A DNA stretch of 64,000 nt from Deroplatys truncata (GCA_030765065.1 CM060976.1:59504539-59568538); one strand, 5' to 3'. Shown: positions 1 to 11,800, counted from the stretch's first letter. Translations and numbers: made by a program. The notes: generated by a model from the letters alone, not told the origin.

Positions 1-496
1 ATATATATATATAGTGTATTGCTCTAATGAATTATAAGCTTAAAATATAGATTTTAAAAGCGCAGTAAAAGCATAATTAGCTTAAAATATTATTTTAATG
101 TTCTGCAAATATAAATAAATATTAAGATAGGAGTATACGAAACGCAGCTTCATATTTAGAATACTGAAGTCAAGTAAGAACGTTTTCCGTTAAAAATACC
201 TAGAAGTCTTTAACTATCCGTGTTCCGAATAAGCAAACGTAAGCTAAAACTAAGCACAAAATATTATAGCGGAAACTTATTTTTAATTCTTCAACCGGCA
301 GGTGCATTTCGGATGATTACCGAAAGGATGAAATGAATGCAAAAGAGGATAGGAGTTAAAGCACTAAGCTACCTAATATTCATCCTAAGAACTGAAGAAA
401 ATCATCAGAAAAAAGAAGACGTCTCAGTAAGAATTGGTTTATGTTTGAAACATTTAGAGGAATTATGATAAACTAATGATAATAATCATCGGCACT
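1..496. other. AT-rich sequence, nothing recognised
   Basis: It starts with a short AT dinucleotide run. I see no coding potential, RNA gene or repeat that recurs elsewhere in the window. Confidence 0.5.
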
Positions 497-935
497 ACGG
501 TCCTACGTGAGCCTTGGCCACCTCCAAAATCAGCCTCCACTCCATCCTATCACTTACTTTCTCACTCCATCGTGTCATCTTCATAATTTTTATGTCTGTA
601 GAACACTATGGAACCACCTTATCCTAGGCTTTCCTCTTCTCCTTGCTGAATATATATTTGCTACCATATTCTTTTAATGATGCTACTTTTTTCCATGCCA
701 ATACATGACCAAACCACGGTAGCCTTCTTTAATAAATCTAACTATATTTTTCCTTTTTATTATTTGATAAATTTCAAAATTAAATATGCTTCTTCAGTTA
801 ACATGTCCCTTTATATGCCCATATATTTTCCATATAACTTTCTTTCAAATTTTCCCACCATTTCGTGATCTACCATGGTCATTGCCCAAGTTTCAGCTTC
901 ATATGTGACCACTGGTCAATTAGTGTTTTATATAT
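497..935 (-). pseudogene. LINE reverse-transcriptase C-terminal relic
   Basis: Read on the minus strand, this is the C-terminal tail of a non-LTR retrotransposon polyprotein. Near 915-870 it reads VVTYEAETWAMTM, matching the widespread 'TYGAETW' block after the RT core. It continues into VGKFERKLYGKYMGI and is then cut by a stop. Further down (about 590-500) it reads MEWRLILEVAKAHVGP, the usual last block of these proteins. Several in-frame stops and frame changes are present, so it is dead. The RT catalytic core (FADD box) is not here, so the copy is truncated on the 5' side near 935. The end block is typical of CR1/RTE/Jockey-like LINEs; I do not assign a clade. Confidence 0.7.
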
Positions 936-1570
936 GCGCAGTTGTTGTTGTTCTCGTTATGAACTGACTTTATATTAACCTTAAATTTGCAATATATGCT
1001 TTATTCCCTGCTTTAATTATATATACAGTAGTACTGCTTATTTTAACTTCATTGACAATTATGTTCCCCAATATTTAAATTGTGATACTCCTTCAAATAC
1101 TGAGAAACCATGCGGCGATATTCTTTGTTAGGTTTGTTTGAAAAATGCTACTGTTTATTTGCCGCACGTATAAAAGACAATTTGTCGCGGTAACTTCATT
1201 TTAACTTTTACTGCGCGCCTGTTATTGTGTTTAATTTTGGGTTCACTGTCCTCCGGCTAGCTATGATCTTCAGGGTCGAGCACTTATCTTATACAGGTGT
1301 GTAAACGGAAAGGAGTCTTTTATCCGAAGATATCACTGATGAAGAATTTGTTTTACACTTTTATTGTCGTAACATATTATGCACTTTCACATATTAATCT
1401 TGACACTCGCCAAACTGAAACTGTTATAATAACTTATTTACCGCTCATTCTTAATTCGCGTACTTCAACTTATTGTTTAATTAACTTTACGACACTTCAG
1501 AGTTTTTTATAACTTTGCTACGCGTAACCTGCGAATGCATTCACCATGACTGTTTCTGTTGAACTCAGCA
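936..1570. other. unassigned AT-rich stretch
   Basis: No recognisable gene or repeat. Short open frames here look random. Confidence 0.4.
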
Positions 1571-1722
1571 ACGTGTAATGCACAAATGTTTCCGATGGAC
1601 TGGAGACAACGTGTAATGTACAAATGTTTCCGATGAACTGGGGCCGACGTGTAATGTACAAATGTTTCCGATGAACTGGAGACGACGTGTAATGTACAAA
1701 TGTTTCCGATGGACTGAACGAA
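1571..1722. repeat. 38-bp tandem repeat, four copies
   Basis: The block ACGTGTAATG starts at 1571, 1609, 1647 and 1685, an exact 38-bp period. The units differ by single bases (for example GATGGACTGG versus GATGAACTGG, and GAGACAACG versus GGGCCGACG). This is a small minisatellite with no sign of transcription. Confidence 0.95.
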
Positions 1723-3650
1723 TTTGACTCTGACTTAGCTCTTTTTATACTCCCACACCCCGATATGCCTAAAGATTATAACTGAGCTGCTATTGGTTAA
1801 TAAAACGCGCCAGCATTAACGTCTATATTTATATCCAATGAAAATTATGAACACATATGCTCTAGGGAAAATGTTCCCGCAAATTCCTAAGAAAAACGCG
1901 CCAATATTACGTCATTTGCTCGTCTCTAATAATGATAAACAGCTCACCCCCTCGCTACATTATTGCACGCTATTATTGTCAGTTTCAGTAAGACCGTATA
2001 AACCCACTTCTCGACAATGCTTACAATCAACAAACATCTCAAATCAATGTCACACAATAATGCATATTCACACTACAATCACTCTTGACATTTACATAAT
2101 TTGTGATACAAATTACTGCATCAACTAATGGAACCCTTTAAATGCTCTTCTGTGGGTTTCTTAAAATATTATGCTGGTTAATTTTAGTTACGTAATATTT
2201 GTAAAAAACGGATATTAACAGGCATATTAGGATTTCTTTATGCTCAATGTTTAAAGATTTCATTTATAATTTAAATTATGCAGCCCAAAATATTATATTC
2301 GTATACTTAAATATTAAATAAATTATATTATTTAAATTAAATCTATTTATTAAAAAATTTAAGGGATAATCCGTGCTGCGCATTAAGATAAGTAACAATC
2401 AGTTCATTCGTTTTCAATTATAAGTCTGTATCAATTTCAGAAGTTACTAATAACATAATACATCCTATAGGGTATACAACTATACCGGGAAAAAGTTGGC
2501 GTCTTTTGTAGCGGGAAATCGTTGGTCCTCTTGGTTGATGCCCTCTGCTGCAGTATTCTGGTCTCCGGCTACCTCTGCTCAGCGGCTGATGATTTCTCAA
2601 TTCCTAATAAATTACCTATCTAACTAATTTCACTGGTCCCAGGGTTTTCGTAGGTGAGGCAAATTAAAATATACTGCAGTTCCCTTAAAATATGGTCTAT
2701 TATCAACAAAATACTTTGGGCGGTTAGATTCTCCCATCTTTAACAATCCCCACTATAATAATAAATTAGAAGCCAAATCTAACTACACTCGTTTCCCACC
2801 CATATGCATCCGTCATCCAGAGAGTATCACTGCGTGTCAATGAGATCCTATTAGAGAGTGAAAATCTGGAGCCTTCTTCCTCCTTTTATACCCAAGTCTA
2901 GACACGCTCACCTTCGCGCCTTAAAATGTAGCGACATTTCTAATTGGTCCTCAGCCGCGTTACTTATTATGTATGAAAATATTCTGCTCCAAAACAGTTC
3001 GCACACGCGTCCAGTGACACGTCCGGAACCAATTTCAATCTCTCTGTCTCTTTCCTTTCTATATCAGTCTCTTTCTATTTCTTGTTATTGCTTCAAGTTC
3101 CTTGCTCATTAGCTTGGTGACAGGTGGTGAGCTCTACCTAGAATTACTTGCCCGTCTCTTACCCATCTAAGTTACAATCTGATTTGTACCTTTCTTGGCT
3201 GCTAAATAAAATGTAACATCTTTCTTGCAGAATTATATTATTATGTACAATTCTTGTTTGATATTGATATATGTATATACGTATATAGGTATATATGTTT
3301 GTGGTATATCCCCTTTCACAACGGAGGGGGATTCCTCGCGCACTGCGGCCTATAAGGTCTGTTTCTATCATCCTCCCAGGAGGAAGGGATAAAGTGAAAG
3401 AATCACAGGAGGCTAAAGGCCGCACGTAAACAGCCTGAAGTTACGCATGGAAATCCCTAACATTTTCTGGCTCGAAGACCCGATCCACGACTGGATGTGC
3501 CCAGATCCGTGCAACCACGCAGTTTTCTTGGAGCAAGCCAGCCCCCATGCCATCTGTCCGGCACCATCTCACGCCACGGAACCTATAAGCACACCTGAAA
3601 CATGGGGAGGAAACTGGATAAAAAGAAAATGAGGGAAAGGAAATCGTGGT
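1723..3650. other. unassigned sequence with a minor internal duplication
   Basis: A short motif (AAAACGCGCCA followed by ATTA) appears near 1803 and 1895, suggesting a diverged local duplication of about 90 bp. The stretch 3300-3640 is richer in GC and has a 61-codon open frame at 3447-3632 with no family resemblance I can name. I see no other feature. Confidence 0.35.
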
Positions 3651-3739
3651 AGAAGAGAAACCGACCTAAGTAGAAATAAAATGTATGTTCTGGCGCAGTA
3701 GAGAGATGCCGACAAGCGATAAAGTTCTTTGTTCTACGC

Positions 3740-3895
3740 CGACAAGCCCGCCCCCTCCCTTTGAGTGCTCACATGCCGCCAGGTCTCGTGTCGTTAGGCC
3801 CCGCCCCCTCTCGCTTTGTGTGCTTACCTAATGCCGACAGTGTCTGTGCTAACAGGTCCTACCCCCCCTCCCCAATGCGTTCTACTGTGACGTCA
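3740..3895. promoter_or_regulatory. GC-box-like repeats and a perfect CRE
   Basis: Three imperfect repeats of roughly 55-65 bp each carry a C-rich core (CCCGCCCCCTCCC near 3747, GGCCCCGCCCCCTC near 3797, ACCCCCCCTCCCC near 3861). On the minus strand the first two read as GC boxes (GGGGGCGGG). They end at a perfect CRE palindrome, TGACGTCA, at 3888-3895. A TATA-like ATATAAAAAG lies at 4361-4370. The surrounding DNA is AT-rich, so the block stands out. A CpG-rich promoter or a transposon LTR/5' region are both possible; no adjacent reading frame supports either. Confidence 0.35.
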
Positions 3896-4394
3896 TGACT
3901 TGAGGGAATTGTTTTCTCGAGTCCTGCCGCCCCTCGGCAAATTAATTAGGTAATGTTCGTCAAACATTTTTTTTAAGACTACTAAGGCCTGCACATTGCA
4001 TCCTCGAGCAATTAAGTTTTTTGAATAATGAATTGTTGACTGGAGCTTGAGTATAAGTAGTCTGCTCACGGGGACAGTCTGTCATGTAATGAGAACACGC
4101 AGCCTTCTTCTATCCGGGGAAAGCGCTTGTCCATTAGCTGAACATGTTAGACGCTTTCACAACATTAATAGGCTTTTAAGTTTACATTCTGGATCTGTTT
4201 ACATACATTAGCGAACGACCTACTTCCGCCTGGCGGTAACGGTGACCTCTATTAGCTGCCAACTTTAGACGCTTTCACCCCATTAGCGAACATTGTCAGT
4301 AATTGTTTTCCTAAGTGCTCTGCCCAACACTCAACACTTTAGATTTTAGCGATGGAAATGATATAAAAAGCAGCAGCTTCTCCAACGAGTTCCA

Positions 4395-5870
4395 AGTTGA
4401 CCAGGATGGCCGGGTTCGAATTACAAATTCAGCTTCTAATAACTCAGAGACTAATTACGATAAAGACGTCAAATAAAGTTTCTTACATTAATGTCATTAG
4501 ATAGTTTCTTGTGAATGTATATTTGGGTACATGGTGTCCAGGGTTCGAATACCGATAAAATGTAATTTAATTATAAATTTAATAACTCCTAAACTAATTA
4601 AGATAAAGACGCCAAATAAACTTTATTGCCTTTACGTTATTAGGTAGTATCTTGTGAAGGTGTAATTAGATACCTGACGTTCTGGGTTCGAACCTAATGT
4701 TTAAATCGTCATTATCTCAGAAACTAAGAGAGGTAGAGGAATTGACCAAAGCATGATTGATAGCTCCTATGATGGGTAATTAATACTGTATATAATTTTC
4801 AATCAGTTGTCCTTATTTCGAATCCCGATCTTTCAATCACTTACTTATTTTTTCTCTATACTCTAGAATATATCACTTAGATTGATGCTGTAAATGCATA
4901 CAGCACCCTTAAACATATCAAACTAATATTGTAAATAATTTTGTTTCTGGTGTCCAGGGTTCGAATACCGATAAAATGTAATTTAATTATAAATTTAATA
5001 ACTCCTAAACTAATTAAGATAAAGACACCAAATGAACTTTATTGCGTTTATGTTATTAGGTAGTATCTTGTGGATGTGTAATTAGATACCTGAAGTTCTG
5101 GGTTCGAGCCTAATTTTAAATCGTCATTATCTCAGAAACTAAGAGAGGTAGAGGAGTTGACCAAAGCATGATTGATAGCTCCTATGATGGGCAATTAATA
5201 CTGTATATAATTTTCAATCAGTTATCCTTACTTCGAATCCCGATCTTTCAATCACTTACTTATTTTTTCTATACTCTAGAATATATCACTTAGATTGATG
5301 CTGTAAATGTATACAACACCTTTAAACATATCAAACTAACATTGTAAATAATTTTGTTTCTGGTGTCCAGGGTTCGAATACCGATAAAATGTAATTTAAT
5401 TATAAATTTAATAACTCCTAAACTAATTAAGATAAAGACGCCAAATAAACTTTATTGCGTTTATGTTACTAGGTAGTATCTTGTGGATGTGTAATTAGAT
5501 ACCTGACGTTCTGGGTTCGAGCCTAATGTTTAAATCGTCATTATCTCAGAAACTAAGAGAGGTAGAGGAATTGACCAAAGCATGATTGATAGCTCCTATG
5601 AGGGGCAATTAATACTGTATATAATTTTCAATCAGCTGTCCTTACTTCGAATCCCGATCTTTCAATCACTTACTTATTTTTTCTCTATACTCTAGAATAT
5701 ATCACTTAGATTGATGCTGTAAATGCATACAGCACCCTCAAACATATCAAACTAATATTGTAAATAATATTGGTTCTGGTGTCCAGGGTTCGAATACCGA
5801 TAAAATGTAATTTAATTATAAATTTAATAACTCCTAAACTAATTAAGATAAAGACACCAAATAAACTTTT
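4395..5870. repeat. ~415-bp tandem repeat with tRNA B-box-like motifs
   Basis: The phrase TGGTGTCCAGGGTTCGAATA starts at 4532, 4948, 5361 and 5777, giving spacings of 416, 413 and 416 bp. The last unit is cut after about 90 bp, and a diverged partial unit precedes the first, from about 4412. Each unit holds three TTCGA motifs: GGGTTCGAATACC, then GGGTTCGAACC or GAGCC about 150 bp on, then TTCGAATCCC. The first two resemble the pol III B box (GGTTCGANNCC), and the sequences around them are partly alike, so the unit itself appears built from a ~150-bp subrepeat. No matching A box is clear. Confidence 0.9.
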
Positions 5871-5915
5871 ATAGGGGAAAGGATGCTCTCCTGAAACATT
5901 AGGTCTCTAGATAGA
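5871..5915. repeat. dispersed 'GGATGCTCTC' repeat copy 1
   Basis: The run GGAAAGGATGCTCTCCTGAA and the following ACATTAGGTCTCTAGA recur near 8229 (ATACTCTCTTGAAACATTAG) and in shortened form at 8454 and 8475. It forms the junction between the 415-bp array and the 70-bp array. Confidence 0.7.
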
Positions 5916-6490
5916 AGTATTTATAGGGGAGAGATAGGGAATACCAGGGCTGATGCTAGGCTAGTCAGATGCTAAAGGAGGGAGGAATATGCTTTATACG
6001 AGAGAGATAGGGAACACAAGGAAAGATGCTATACTAAACAGGACTTGAAGGGTAGTATATGAGCGATATAGCAAACCGAGGAGGGGTATTAGGATAGGAG
6101 TTTTGAATGATGGAGTAGGCGTTTATATGCGAGAGATAGGGAATACGAGGGTCGATGCTAGGCTAGACGGTGTTGAATGAGGGAATGCATCTTATATGAG
6201 AGAGGTAGGGGAATATGAGGAGAAGTGCTAGACTAGTCGGTAAGGTCTGAATGAGAGAGTATACGTCTATATGGGAAAATATAGGGAAAACGAAGGTAGG
6301 TGCTAGGTTGAGAGAGTCTTCAAGGAGGAAAATGCATTTATATGAGAGCGGTAGGGTATACGAGGAGAGGTGCTAGTCTAGACATGGTTTGAGGATTAGA
6401 GTATACGTTTATATGGGATAAATATGGAAAACGGGAGAGATACAAGGATAGACAGAGATTGAAGGAGGAGGAATGTAGGTTTATACTGTA
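5916..6490. repeat. degenerate ~70-bp tandem repeat, about 8 units
   Basis: The motif GAGAGATAGGGAA and its variants recur near 5931, 6002, 6060, 6131, 6201, 6270, 6342 and 6412, a period of about 70 bp. The rest of each unit follows the pattern TACGAGGAGAGGTGCTAGGC, then a variable part ending GAAGGAGGGAATGC, then TTTATATG. The purine bias on the plus strand is strong. Units are diverged and of slightly unequal length, so the array is old. Confidence 0.8.
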
Positions 6491-7361
6491 ATATAGAGAG
6501 TAATTCAATTATAAAACTTTTCTCATCCAGCCTTACAACACTTTTATATACTTAATTTCTAAACCTTACAAATTTTATATTTGTTAAACAGTAGTGCGCG
6601 AGACGGAGAGGGACAAACAGTATATCGGTTTACAGTGAAGTATACGTCCTAACCTATTCCCACCTTGTTTGTTCTGGATCTTCTCATTGTCTATCATCTA
6701 ACGTAACCACGTAACAAGACGTAACACAGGAAATCATACATATGGCACATTAAAAAAAATAAAGGTATATATAATGAAACATAAACAAGTAGACAGAGGG
6801 TCATCGATACATAGAAAACCAGGAGTTGTATGTACTGAGACCATAGATTAGTATAGGCAAACAACAAAGAAGTGAATTTATAGTGTAAATAGCCTAATAT
6901 TTTCAAATATTATTATAGTCTAAAAGTATATAACTTAATTATGTATCGAGTATTGAGAAATAAACGTTATTCATTATTCACTAATCTCAGATCACTGCAA
7001 TTGTATTGAATCAATTCACAATTGCTAATGCCATTCAACTTTCATTCGTCTCTGATACATAAACAAATTGCAAAATGAAGAAGGACGAAAGTAATAAAAA
7101 GACTCAGGCAGCAAATTTTAAGAAAGAAGAGAAAGATATATGACCGACATTGTTTTGGAACACAAATTAGTGTTGCAAATAAAATGACTGATAGCTCTGC
7201 TAAGCGTAAGGAAGAGACATGGAAATAAATTGCAAATGAATACAATTCTAGGTTAGAAAAAAGAAGATAAACAACATTCATGTAAACCAATTTTTAAAAA
7301 TCAGTTTAACTGAATACATGTAAAAAAACATATCACTTTACAAAAAGTAATGCAGACAACA
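6491..7361. other. AT-rich sequence, nothing firm
   Basis: Two short minus-strand open frames (6694-6906, 7042-7290) are rich in Leu/Phe/Tyr, as expected of AT-rich random sequence, and have no recognisable domain. Confidence 0.4.
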
Positions 7362-7367
7362 TTTATT
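7362..7367 (-). other. polyadenylation signal AATAAA for the 7.4-8.1 kb locus
   Basis: AATAAA on the minus strand, about 50 nt past the stop codon of the downstream open frame, the normal distance for a 3' UTR. In AT-rich DNA the hexamer alone is weak evidence. Confidence 0.4.
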
Positions 7368-7419
7368 TCTTATAAACATTATCCTATTACATTCCTTTAC
7401 AAAAAACCATACATATTTC

Positions 7420-7629
7420 CTAAAGGCAAAGGTGATAGTCTAGACATTCTAAACACTCAGTTATATAATCATATACATCACGCAGAAAGAGACCTGCATT
7501 ATCAGTAAAAAAACTAAACATCTCAACAATGTCTGAATGATGTATTTTATAAGTACAAGTTTTTTGATATTTCAAAGTTCCTGTTAACCATGGCAGTAAT
7601 TGATTAACACAATTTCTCGATCCTGTCAT
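7420..7629 (-). CDS. hypothetical protein, downstream frame of a two-ORF locus
   Basis: A 69-residue open frame that I do not recognise. Its ATG overlaps the TGA of the upstream frame as ATGA. It has four spaced cysteines and a hydrophobic/aromatic C-terminal half (around EMFSFFTDNAGLFLRDVYDY) that looks like folded-protein composition rather than random AT-rich sequence. It may be the C-terminal part of the upstream protein separated by a frameshift: together the two would make about 224 residues. The alternative is a true second ORF read by termination-reinitiation. A candidate AATAAA follows. No similarity to a named family is claimed. Confidence 0.35.
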   Translation of the reverse strand: MTGSRNCVNQLLPWLTGTLKYQKTCTYKIHHSDIVEMFSFFTDNAGLFLRDVYDYITECLECLDYHLCL

Positions 7630-8093
7630 GCTATAACTTTAGATGCTTTCAGCTTACTTATAATTTCCTCAATCTCTTGTGTGTGACTATTATTACCAGC
7701 ATCCCTCGACGCAATTAGTAACCTCAATATATTTACTAGTCTATTTGGATTTTCAAGGGTTGATATCACTGAATCATCATCATATGAAGATTTCATATTC
7801 TCGCAACTTCCGATGTATCCAGATTTTTCACCAACAGTAGTCTCCAGTGAAGGACAGAGGCTTGATCCGGTATAACATTCCCCTCTATACATCTTCGGAT
7901 CTTCAAGTGCAGGTGAGAGAGTCGATTCAGTATAACATGTTGCTCTATGAAACTTAAATCTTGACAAAGAACGATTCTTAAAAATCCGCCCGCATACACA
8001 GCATCTAATAACGCGTTTTCCTTCATGTGTAATGTATGAAAAATCGAGTTTCTCATTCGTCAGTTGCACAGATTTTCTCGGGCAGTAGCTCAT
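7626..8093 (-). CDS. hypothetical protein with a CCHC-like zinc-binding motif
   Basis: A 155-residue frame. Near residues 31-55 the segment RCCVCGRIFKNRSLSRF continues to H and C with spacing C-x2-C-x14-H-x3-C, which could bind one zinc ion. Following it are two similar Ser/Thr-rich blocks, CYTESTLSPALEDP and CYTGSSLCPSLETT, an internal duplication. An acidic stretch follows (SSYDDDS), then a possibly helical C-terminus (EIEEIISKLKASK). The ATG sits directly after a pyrimidine-rich splice-acceptor-like TTTTAG. The frame ends in TGA overlapping the next ATG. It could be a small host gene, a broken gene, or an ORF of an unrecognised mobile element; nothing in it is diagnostic. Confidence 0.45.
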   Translation of the reverse strand: MSYCPRKSVQLTNEKLDFSYITHEGKRVIRCCVCGRIFKNRSLSRFKFHRATCYTESTLSPALEDPKMYRGECYTGSSLCPSLETTVGEKSGYIGSCENMKSSYDDDSVISTLENPNRLVNILRLLIASRDAGNNSHTQEIEEIISKLKASKVIA

Positions 8094-8094
8094 G

Positions 8095-8178
8095 CTAAAA
8101 CTAAAAGAAATTAAATGAATACGTGAATGCTAACGCTCGAAGGAATTAAAAGCGAATGAATGAATTCATAACACGCAC
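8095..8178 (-). other. candidate 84-nt intron in the 5' UTR of the two-ORF locus
   Basis: On the minus strand a donor-like AG|GTGCGT at 8180-8173 and an acceptor-like TTTCTTTTAGTTTTAG ending at 8095 flank an 84-nt AT-rich segment. That size is common for insect introns. The acceptor lies one base before the ATG at 8093. No transcript evidence is available here. Confidence 0.35.
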
Positions 8179-8225
8179 CTATGTATATATCCAGGATGAG
8201 GACGACGGAGGGAATTGCGATCAAT

Positions 8226-8500
8226 GCATAGCAGGGAGAAAGGATACTCTCTTGAAACATTAGTCATCTAGACAACTATTGTTCACGGAGCCTGTAGACG
8301 TCAGGTTGAATGGGACAGACCTCAGGTTCAAATCTTTAAGGGTACGGACCCCTGGCTTTTGCCTGGCATGTATACTAAACCATCCTAACAGCGAAACATT
8401 ACATTACAACGACACGTAACCAGAACATGACGAGTGCGAGCATGGAAAAAGGATGCTCTCTGGGAACATTAGTGGAAAAGGATGCTCTCTGGAAACAGTC
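8226..8500. repeat. dispersed 'GGATGCTCTC' repeat copies and a tRNA-like fragment
   Basis: GAGAAAGGATACTCTCTTGA at about 8229 matches the copy near 5873. Shortened versions occur near 8450 and 8473. Between them, CTCAGGTTCAAATCTTT (about 8320) resembles a tRNA B box, so a SINE-like origin is possible. Confidence 0.4.
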
Positions 8501-8517
8501 GCCATCCACACAACGGA

Positions 8518-8812
8518 TTGTCCCTAACATTTCCAGATTTCGGAACGTTCAACATCGTGACGCGCTCCTGTCATCTACATTTCGACGAAATTTTACCTCC
8601 TGAATTAGTTTGGTGCTCTGTATAGAACCTCAGAATATGCATTACGCTGCGTGTCCCTAGCGTTTCCAGCTCCTGAATCGTTCCAACTAGTGGAATGCCT
8701 CTACCATCTTCATGTCAACGATCTGTTACTCTGAATTTTCTTCATGTCAACGATCTGTTACTCTGAATTTAAGTTTGGTGATCTGTATAGACCTGTACAA
8801 CATGCATTACGC
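8518..8812. repeat. two diverged ~130-160-bp units leading into the minisatellite
   Basis: The first unit (from TGTCCCTAACATTTCCAG) and the second (from TGTCCCTAGCGTTTCCAG near 8651) both run through CTGAATT, AGTTTGGTG, TCTGTATAGA and TGCATTACGCT. The second contains an exact 32-bp tandem duplication (TCTTCATGTCAACGATCTGT and 12 more bases, near 8708 and 8740). Its end, GCATTACGCTATGTAACA, is the apparent seed of the 21-bp array. Confidence 0.75.
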
Positions 8813-11800
8813 TATGTAACAGACTCATCACGCTATGTAACAACACGATCACGCTATGTAACAACATGTTCACGCTATGTAACAACATGATCACGCTATG
8901 TAACAACATGATCACGCTATGTAACAACATGATCACGCCATGTAACAACATGATCACGCTATGTAACAACATGATCACGCTATGTAACAACATGACCACG
9001 CTATGTAACAACATGACCACGCTATGTAACAAAACGATCACGCTATGTAACAACACGATCACGCTATGTAACAACACGATCACGCTATGTAACAACTGAT
9101 CACGCTATGTAACAACATGATCACGCTATGTAACAAACCTGAGTACGCTATGTAACAACATGATCACGCCATGTAACAACATGATCACGCTATGTAACAA
9201 CCTGATCACGCTATGTAACAACATGATCACGCTATGTAACAACATGATCACGCTATGTAACAACATGATCACGCTATGTAACAGACTCATCACGCTATGT
9301 AACAACATGATCACGCTATGTAACAACCTGAGCACGCTATGTAACATGATCACGCTATGTAACAACATGAACACGCTATGTAACAATACGATCACGCTAT
9401 GTAACAACATGAACACGCTATGTAACAACATGTTCACGCTATGTAACAAACTGATCACGCTATGTAACAACATGATCACGCTATGTAACAAAATGATCAC
9501 ACTATGTAACAACATGATTACGTTATGTAACAACCTGATCACGCTATGTAACAACATGATCACGCTATGTAACAACCTGATCACGCTATGTAACATGTTC
9601 ACGCTATGTAACAAAACGATCACGCTATGTAACAACATGTTCACGCTATGTAACAACATGTTCACGCTATGTAACAACATGATCATGCTATGTAACAACC
9701 TGATCACGCTATGTAACAACATGATTACGCTATGTAACAACTGATCACGCTATGTAACAACATGATCACGCTATGTAACAACCTGATCACGCTATGTAAC
9801 AACCTGATCACGCTATGTAACAACATGTTCACGCTATGTAACAACACGATCACGCTATGTAACAACACGATCACGCTATGTAACAACCTGATCAAGCTAT
9901 GTAACAACATGTTCACGCTATGTAACAACATGATCACGCTATGTAACAACATGATTACGCTATGTAACAACTGATCACGCTATGTAACAACACGATCACG
10001 CTATGTAACAACACGATCACGCTATGTAACAACTGATCACGCTATGTAACAATATGATCACGCTATGTAACATCATTAACACGCTATGTAACAATACGAT
10101 CATGCTATGTAACAACCTGAGCACGCTATGTAACAACATGATCACGCTATGTAACAACATGAACACGCTATGTAACAACCTGATCACGCTATGTAACAAC
10201 CTGATCATGCTATGTAACAACATGTTCACGCTATGTAACAACACGATCACGCTATGTAACAAAACGATCACGCCGTGTAACAACACGATCACGCTATGTA
10301 ACAACACGATCACGCTATGTAACAACTGATCACGCTATGTAACAACCTGAGTACGCTATGTAACAACATGATCACGCCATGTAACAACTGATCACGCTAT
10401 GTAACAACATGCTCAAGCTATGTAACAACTGATCACGCTATGTAACAACATGATCACGCTATGTAACAACATGATCACGCTATGTAACAACATGATCACG
10501 CTAAGTAACAGACTCATCACGCTATGTAACAACATGATCACGCTATGTAACAACCTGAGCACGCTATGTAACATGATCACGCTATGTAACAACATGAACA
10601 CGCTATGTAACAATACGATCACGCTATGTAACAACATGAACACGCTATGTAACAACATGTTCACGCTATGTAACAAACTGATCACGCTATGTAACAACAT
10701 GATCACGCTATGTAACAAAATGATAACACTATGTAACAACATGATCACGCTATGTAACAACCTGATCACGCTATGTAACATGTTCACGCTATGTAACAAA
10801 ACGATCACGCTATGTAACAACATGTTCACGCTATGTAACAACATGTTCACGCTATGTAACAACATGATCACGCTATGTAACAACCTGATCACGCTATGTA
10901 ACAACATGATTACGCTATGTAACAACTGATCACGCTATGTAACAACATGATCACGCTATGTAACAACCTGATCACGCTATGTAACAACCTGATCACGCTA
11001 TGTAACAACATGTTCACGCTATGTAAAAACACGATCACGCTATGTAACAACACGATCACGCTATGTAACAACCTGATCAAGCTATGTAACAACATGTTCA
11101 CGCTATGTAACAACATGACCACGCTATGTAACAAAACGATCACGCTATGTAACAACACGATCACGCTATGTAACAAAACGATCACGCTATGTAACAACAC
11201 GATCACGCTATGTAACAACACGATCACGCTATGTAACAACTGATCACGCTATGTAACAACTGATCACGCTATGTAACAACATGATCACGCTATGTAACAA
11301 CCTGAGTACGCTATGTAACAACATGATCAGGCCATGTAACAACTGATCACGCTATGTAACAACATGCTCAAGCTATGTAACAACTGATCACGCTATGTAA
11401 CAACATGATCACGCTATGTAACAACATGAGCACGCTATGTAACAACATGATCACGTTATGTAACAACTGATCACGCTATGTAACAACCTGATTACGCTAT
11501 GTAACAACATGATCACGCTATGTAACAACATGTTCACGCTATGTAACAACATGATCACGCTATGTAACATCATGTTCAAGCTATGTAACAACATGATCAC
11601 GCTATGTAACAACATGATGACGCTATGTAACAACCTGATCACGCTATATAACATGTTCACGCTATGTAACAACTGATCACGCTATGTAACAACATGATCA
11701 CGGTATGTAACAACCTGAGCACGCTATGTAACAACATGATCACGCTATGTAACAACATGTTCACGCTATGTAACAACACGATCACGCTATGTGACAACAC

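Noticed and set aside
3447..3632. 61-codon plus frame rich in Pro/His/Cys
   Set aside because: No family match that I can name, and it is flanked by apparent repeat-like sequence.
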